The position numbers were made by a program, and so were the translations under genes. From Planctomycetota bacterium (GTDB lineage: Bacteria > Planctomycetota > Phycisphaerae > Sedimentisphaerales > Anaerohalosphaeraceae): a stretch of 8,638 nt of DNA. The notes beneath the pieces were generated by a model, which was not told the origin of the DNA, did no database searches, and worked only from the letters and a program-made list of their open reading frames with translations. Numbering within the stretch: the stretch's first letter is position 1; each line of letters begins with the position of its first letter. Location of the stretch: assembly GCA_012519365.1 (NCBI GenBank), contig JAAYQH010000257.1:1-8638 (forward strand). The letters run 5' to 3'. Positions 6,089 through 8,638 of the stretch are shown in pieces.

Positions 6089-8287
6089 ATGATGGTGTGT
6101 CTGGCGGTCATGGCGCCGATTGTGTCGGCGGGGGTCACAGACCCGAACATTATTACCGGTGTGATTCACGTAAACAGCGAACAAACGAGCCATCCTATTG
6201 TGGTTAATGGGGGACTTGCAGAGGGGGCGAAAATTTTTGTAGATCGCGATACCTTCTTCTATGGGGATGTGGGCGCGTTCGAGGGTCTGGACTATATCCA
6301 GACCGTGATGGACGACAAAACCGATCCGGACGTGGAGTATCACGTCATCATCAACAAACCGGGGACATTGTTTTTGTTTGTGGATAATCGCGTCGGAGAC
6401 GGCAATGCATCCAACCCCCCCGTTCTGGGTGAGGGGGTGATGAATTGGGCGATTGAGATGGGCTTTGAAGTCAGTCCTTTTGCCATCAACTTCAGCGAGC
6501 CGGCCACGGCATATGCACTGCCGGTCAGTGATGATCCCAATACCATTGTGTTGGGTCCCCAGAACGACGGCAGCAGCCGTGCGATGTACACCATCGCCGC
6601 GGCGCCGGCCGGCTGGAATTTCCCCCCCGTCGTAGAAGGCGTGCCCTCTTCGGCGCAGGTTGCTCCGGGAGAGACGCTTGAAATCAATGCCGTCGTCAGC
6701 GATGATGGATTCCCGGATCCCCCGGCGGCGGTAGCCGTTCAGTGGACGGTTGAGGCTGCGCCAAGCGAGGCGGTTGTTACGTTTGATCCCGATGCGTATT
6801 CGCCGCAGGTGGAAATCGGTTTTTCTGAGTTAGGCGAATACACCCTTAAATTGACCGCGGATGACGGCGACAAGACGACTGAAAAGATCATTCAGGTCGC
6901 GGTTCAGATACCGGAATATGCGCTTGCGTGTACAGACTGGGCTGAGGCTTGTAATGACTCGAATAGAGGGCCGAGTTCATATTACAAGCCAACATCGTAT
7001 ATGTATATCCGCAATCACAGCGCCCCCAGACGCCGTATTCAATTTATCAGCTTCGATATTTCTGAACTGAAGCAGGCAGGTAAGGTCTTTGCAAATACCT
7101 ATCTGACGATGCGGCGGCGTACAGGGCACAGCCATGCGGTGATGTCTGTATATGGTGTGAAAGAAGACTATGAAATGCTGAGTCTGAACGGCCAAAGTTG
7201 GAACACTTTGCCGGGTCTGCAAAATACCCCTGCGCCGCCTATGGCGTGGCCTATTGCGCCGGAGACGCATCTTGATTTTTCAAAGCTTTCCAATCTTTTG
7301 CTGGAGTATGGCCCCAATGTTCCTGCCGGAAATGCCTGGTCTGACAGTCCGACTTCGGCAGCGCTGGACGAGTTCCTGAATGCAGATACAAACGGCACGG
7401 TGCTGCTGATGTTTGTTACATTCTCGTCGGAAGATGCAGACTTCGAAATTTTTGCCAGAGATCACGATACGGCCCACCCCGATACCGGTTTGGGCGGAAT
7501 CCAAATTCGCGGCAATATGATGGCTCAGACCTGGGCGAGTAATCCGTCGCCGGCAATTAATTCCAATACCACACAAATGCTCAGTACCCTGAGTTGGACC
7601 AATCCGCCGGCTGTTGGCGAGCTGACCTATGATGTGTATATCGGCACCGGCGAACCCAACTACGCCGAGCCGGATTATGGGTATGACGTGCTGGCAACCG
7701 GTGTAACGGGCAATTCAGTGTCTCTGAACGGCTATCCGCTGGAAGTCAACACGACCTATTACTGGATCGTGGATGCCTATGACAGCGGAACCGAAACACT
7801 GACCCGAGGTTACGTGTGGAGCTTTACCGTGCTCGACAACCTGGCCCCGACGGTGACTGTGACGGAGCCGGTGCAGTATATCTGGCTGAACAACGCCGGC
7901 GATCCGGAATCGGCGACGGTCGTGTTTGAGGCTGTGGGTGAAGATGACGGCATCCCCGGTCCGCTGACGTATCTGTGGGAACAGATTGGCGCCGAACCGG
8001 CCGAGGTGGTCATTGACCCCAACGATGTCGATATGATCACGCTGGTTTTGCCTGAAACGGGAACCTATGATTTCAGTGTAACGGTCAGTGACGGCGAATT
8101 GACCGCGACCACGGGAGCACAAGTGTTTGTGGGCCAAACGCCGTGCGAAGCGGCGCAGGCCAAGCCGGATTATGTGCAGAACCCGGCCGATTTCAACAAT
8201 GATTGCTTCGTGGATTTGTCGGACTTCGCCTTCTTTGCGGCACAGTGGCTGGAGTGCAATCCTGCAATGGATGCTCCCTGTCGCTAA
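6089..8287 (+). CDS. Large secreted modular protein (PKD-like, DNRLRE-like, FN3-like, PKD-like, single dockerin-like EF-hand)
   Basis: The clean frame from ATG 6089 gives 732 residues, but the natural start is probably ATG 6056 (see leader frame). Positions count from 6089. A hydrophobic run ends VSA|GVTDPN at 14, so the protein is meant for export. Residues 15-175 form an unassigned beta domain. A PKD-like domain spans about 178-272 (VVSDDG 202-207, LGEYTLKLTADDGD 248-261), and a DNRLRE-like domain about 280-476 (FISFDIS 319-325, VYGV 354-357, LDEFLNADTNG 426-436). An FN3-like domain lies at about 482-582 (LSWTNPP, YDVYIGT, TTYYWIVDAYDSG), and a second PKD-like domain at about 586-681. The C-terminus holds one EF-hand-type calcium loop, DFNNDCFVDLSD (701-712), then FAFFAAQWLEC. 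It probably acts as a surface or extracellular binding protein. No catalytic motif was recognised, and the ligand is unknown. Confidence 0.85.
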   Translation: MMVCLAVMAPIVSAGVTDPNIITGVIHVNSEQTSHPIVVNGGLAEGAKIFVDRDTFFYGDVGAFEGLDYIQTVMDDKTDPDVEYHVIINKPGTLFLFVDNRVGDGNASNPPVLGEGVMNWAIEMGFEVSPFAINFSEPATAYALPVSDDPNTIVLGPQNDGSSRAMYTIAAAPAGWNFPPVVEGVPSSAQVAPGETLEINAVVSDDGFPDPPAAVAVQWTVEAAPSEAVVTFDPDAYSPQVEIGFSELGEYTLKLTADDGDKTTEKIIQVAVQIPEYALACTDWAEACNDSNRGPSSYYKPTSYMYIRNHSAPRRRIQFISFDISELKQAGKVFANTYLTMRRRTGHSHAVMSVYGVKEDYEMLSLNGQSWNTLPGLQNTPAPPMAWPIAPETHLDFSKLSNLLLEYGPNVPAGNAWSDSPTSAALDEFLNADTNGTVLLMFVTFSSEDADFEIFARDHDTAHPDTGLGGIQIRGNMMAQTWASNPSPAINSNTTQMLSTLSWTNPPAVGELTYDVYIGTGEPNYAEPDYGYDVLATGVTGNSVSLNGYPLEVNTTYYWIVDAYDSGTETLTRGYVWSFTVLDNLAPTVTVTEPVQYIWLNNAGDPESATVVFEAVGEDDGIPGPLTYLWEQIGAEPAEVVIDPNDVDMITLVLPETGTYDFSVTVSDGELTATTGAQVFVGQTPCEAAQAKPDYVQNPADFNNDCFVDLSDFAFFAAQWLECNPAMDAPCR

Positions 8288-8336
8288 GTGTGTTAAACAA
8301 CGGCAAGTGCCCAGTTGGCCGTTCGTGTGATGTTTT

Positions 8337-8371
8337 CGGCAGTCGGGGAGTATTTCCCGACTGCCGTTTTT
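8337..8371 (+). terminator. Intrinsic terminator after the dockerin-like gene
   Basis: A perfect 11-bp GC-rich stem, CGGCAGTCGGG (8337-8347) with CCCGACTGCCG (8356-8366), closes an 8-base loop. It is followed immediately by five T (8367-8371). It starts 50 bases after the stop codon at 8285-8287 and marks the end of the transcript. Confidence 0.93.
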
Positions 8372-8388
8372 ATGAATGCGAGGTGTAA

Positions 8389-8638
8389 ATGTGCAGTCAG
8401 TCAAACAGCCGACATATGATTAGCACGATAGGGTGGGTAGGCGTTTTTTGCTTTATGTACGGTCTCGTCGGTGCCGCCCATCTGAGGGTGGATTTTGATA
8501 CGCGATCGGATGCGACGGCGGCGGGGTTTATGTCATGGATTCCCGGGGACGGCACTTCGAAAACCTTCGGCGATGTAACCGTCAGTTTTGTGCTGCTGTC
8601 GCCGCCGTCGTGGACACATTGGAAGATCAACTGGTACA
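8389..8638 (+). CDS. N-terminus of a secreted protein of unknown function, cut by the window end
   Basis: The frame stays open from ATG 8389 to the end of the window, 83 codons plus one base. ATG 8389 is preferred because GAGGTG (8380-8385) precedes it, although the spacing of 3 bases is short. The in-frame ATG 8416 has no ribosome site. A Sec-like signal peptide is visible, with a hydrophobic stretch about 11-28 (ISTIGWVGVFCFMYGLVG) and likely cleavage near GAA|HLRVDFD. The mature start reads VDFDTRSDATAAGFMSWIPG, then a TFGDVTVSF segment, which looks like the first strands of a beta-sandwich. I do not recognise the family. It lies behind a strong terminator and so needs its own promoter, but only 17 bases separate the T-tract from the start codon. 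The promoter would have to lie upstream of or within the terminator. Confidence 0.72.
   Translation, partial: MCSQSNSRHMISTIGWVGVFCFMYGLVGAAHLRVDFDTRSDATAAGFMSWIPGDGTSKTFGDVTVSFVLLSPPSWTHWKINWY

Noticed and set aside
6071..6110. TGA as selenocysteine
   Set aside because: The codon lies in a signal peptide that would be removed, where a selenocysteine has no use, and I could not see a convincing SECIS-type hairpin just downstream.
7715..8404. 229-codon open frame on the minus strand
   Set aside because: It lies opposite the well-supported dockerin-like gene and its terminator. Its translation is rich in Arg and His with no domain, as expected of an antisense shadow.

Overview
The window looks like a chromosomal segment from a polysaccharide-degrading planctomycete, most likely of the Phycisphaerae (Sedimentisphaerales-like) type. 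The evidence is the combination of an ECF sigma factor of the Rhodopirellula/Verrucomicrobium type with a long FecR-like partner, a single pseudopilin-type protein with a W/D-rich C-terminus, and a large secreted modular protein ending in one dockerin-like EF-hand loop followed by a QWL motif. No tRNA, rRNA, CRISPR array, transposase or plasmid function was seen. All convincing genes lie on the + strand, and this placement is inference because no database search was possible.

Layout: positions 1-1029 hold the 3' end of a large secreted protein resembling the C-terminus of DUF4450-type glycosidases. It is followed 25 bp later by a family 10 pectate lyase (1055-2179). These two form a pectin-degradation module. 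A 131-bp AT-rich gap (2180-2310) separates them from a regulatory pair: an ECF sigma factor (2311-2856) and, 12 bp later and in the same reading frame, a 749-aa membrane-anchored FecR-like protein (2869-5118). A prepilin-type protein follows (5176-5970). After a tandem-hairpin, T-tract gap comes a secreted PKD/DNRLRE/FN3/PKD/dockerin-like protein (6089-8287), which ends at a strong intrinsic terminator (8337-8371). A further secreted protein starts at 8389 and runs off the window.

Working model (inference): the sigma factor and FecR protein form a transmembrane signalling pair that controls the downstream surface genes, and perhaps the pectinolytic genes upstream. The FecR-like protein carries in its outer part the same kind of DNRLRE-like domain as the secreted dockerin-like protein, so sensor and secreted product may recognise a common ligand or each other.

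The strongest anomaly is an in-frame TGA between the charged start and the hydrophobic core of the signal peptide of the dockerin-like protein. It lies directly after an excellent Shine-Dalgarno site, so the gene is either freshly broken, misread in assembly, or expressed by reinitiation or readthrough.
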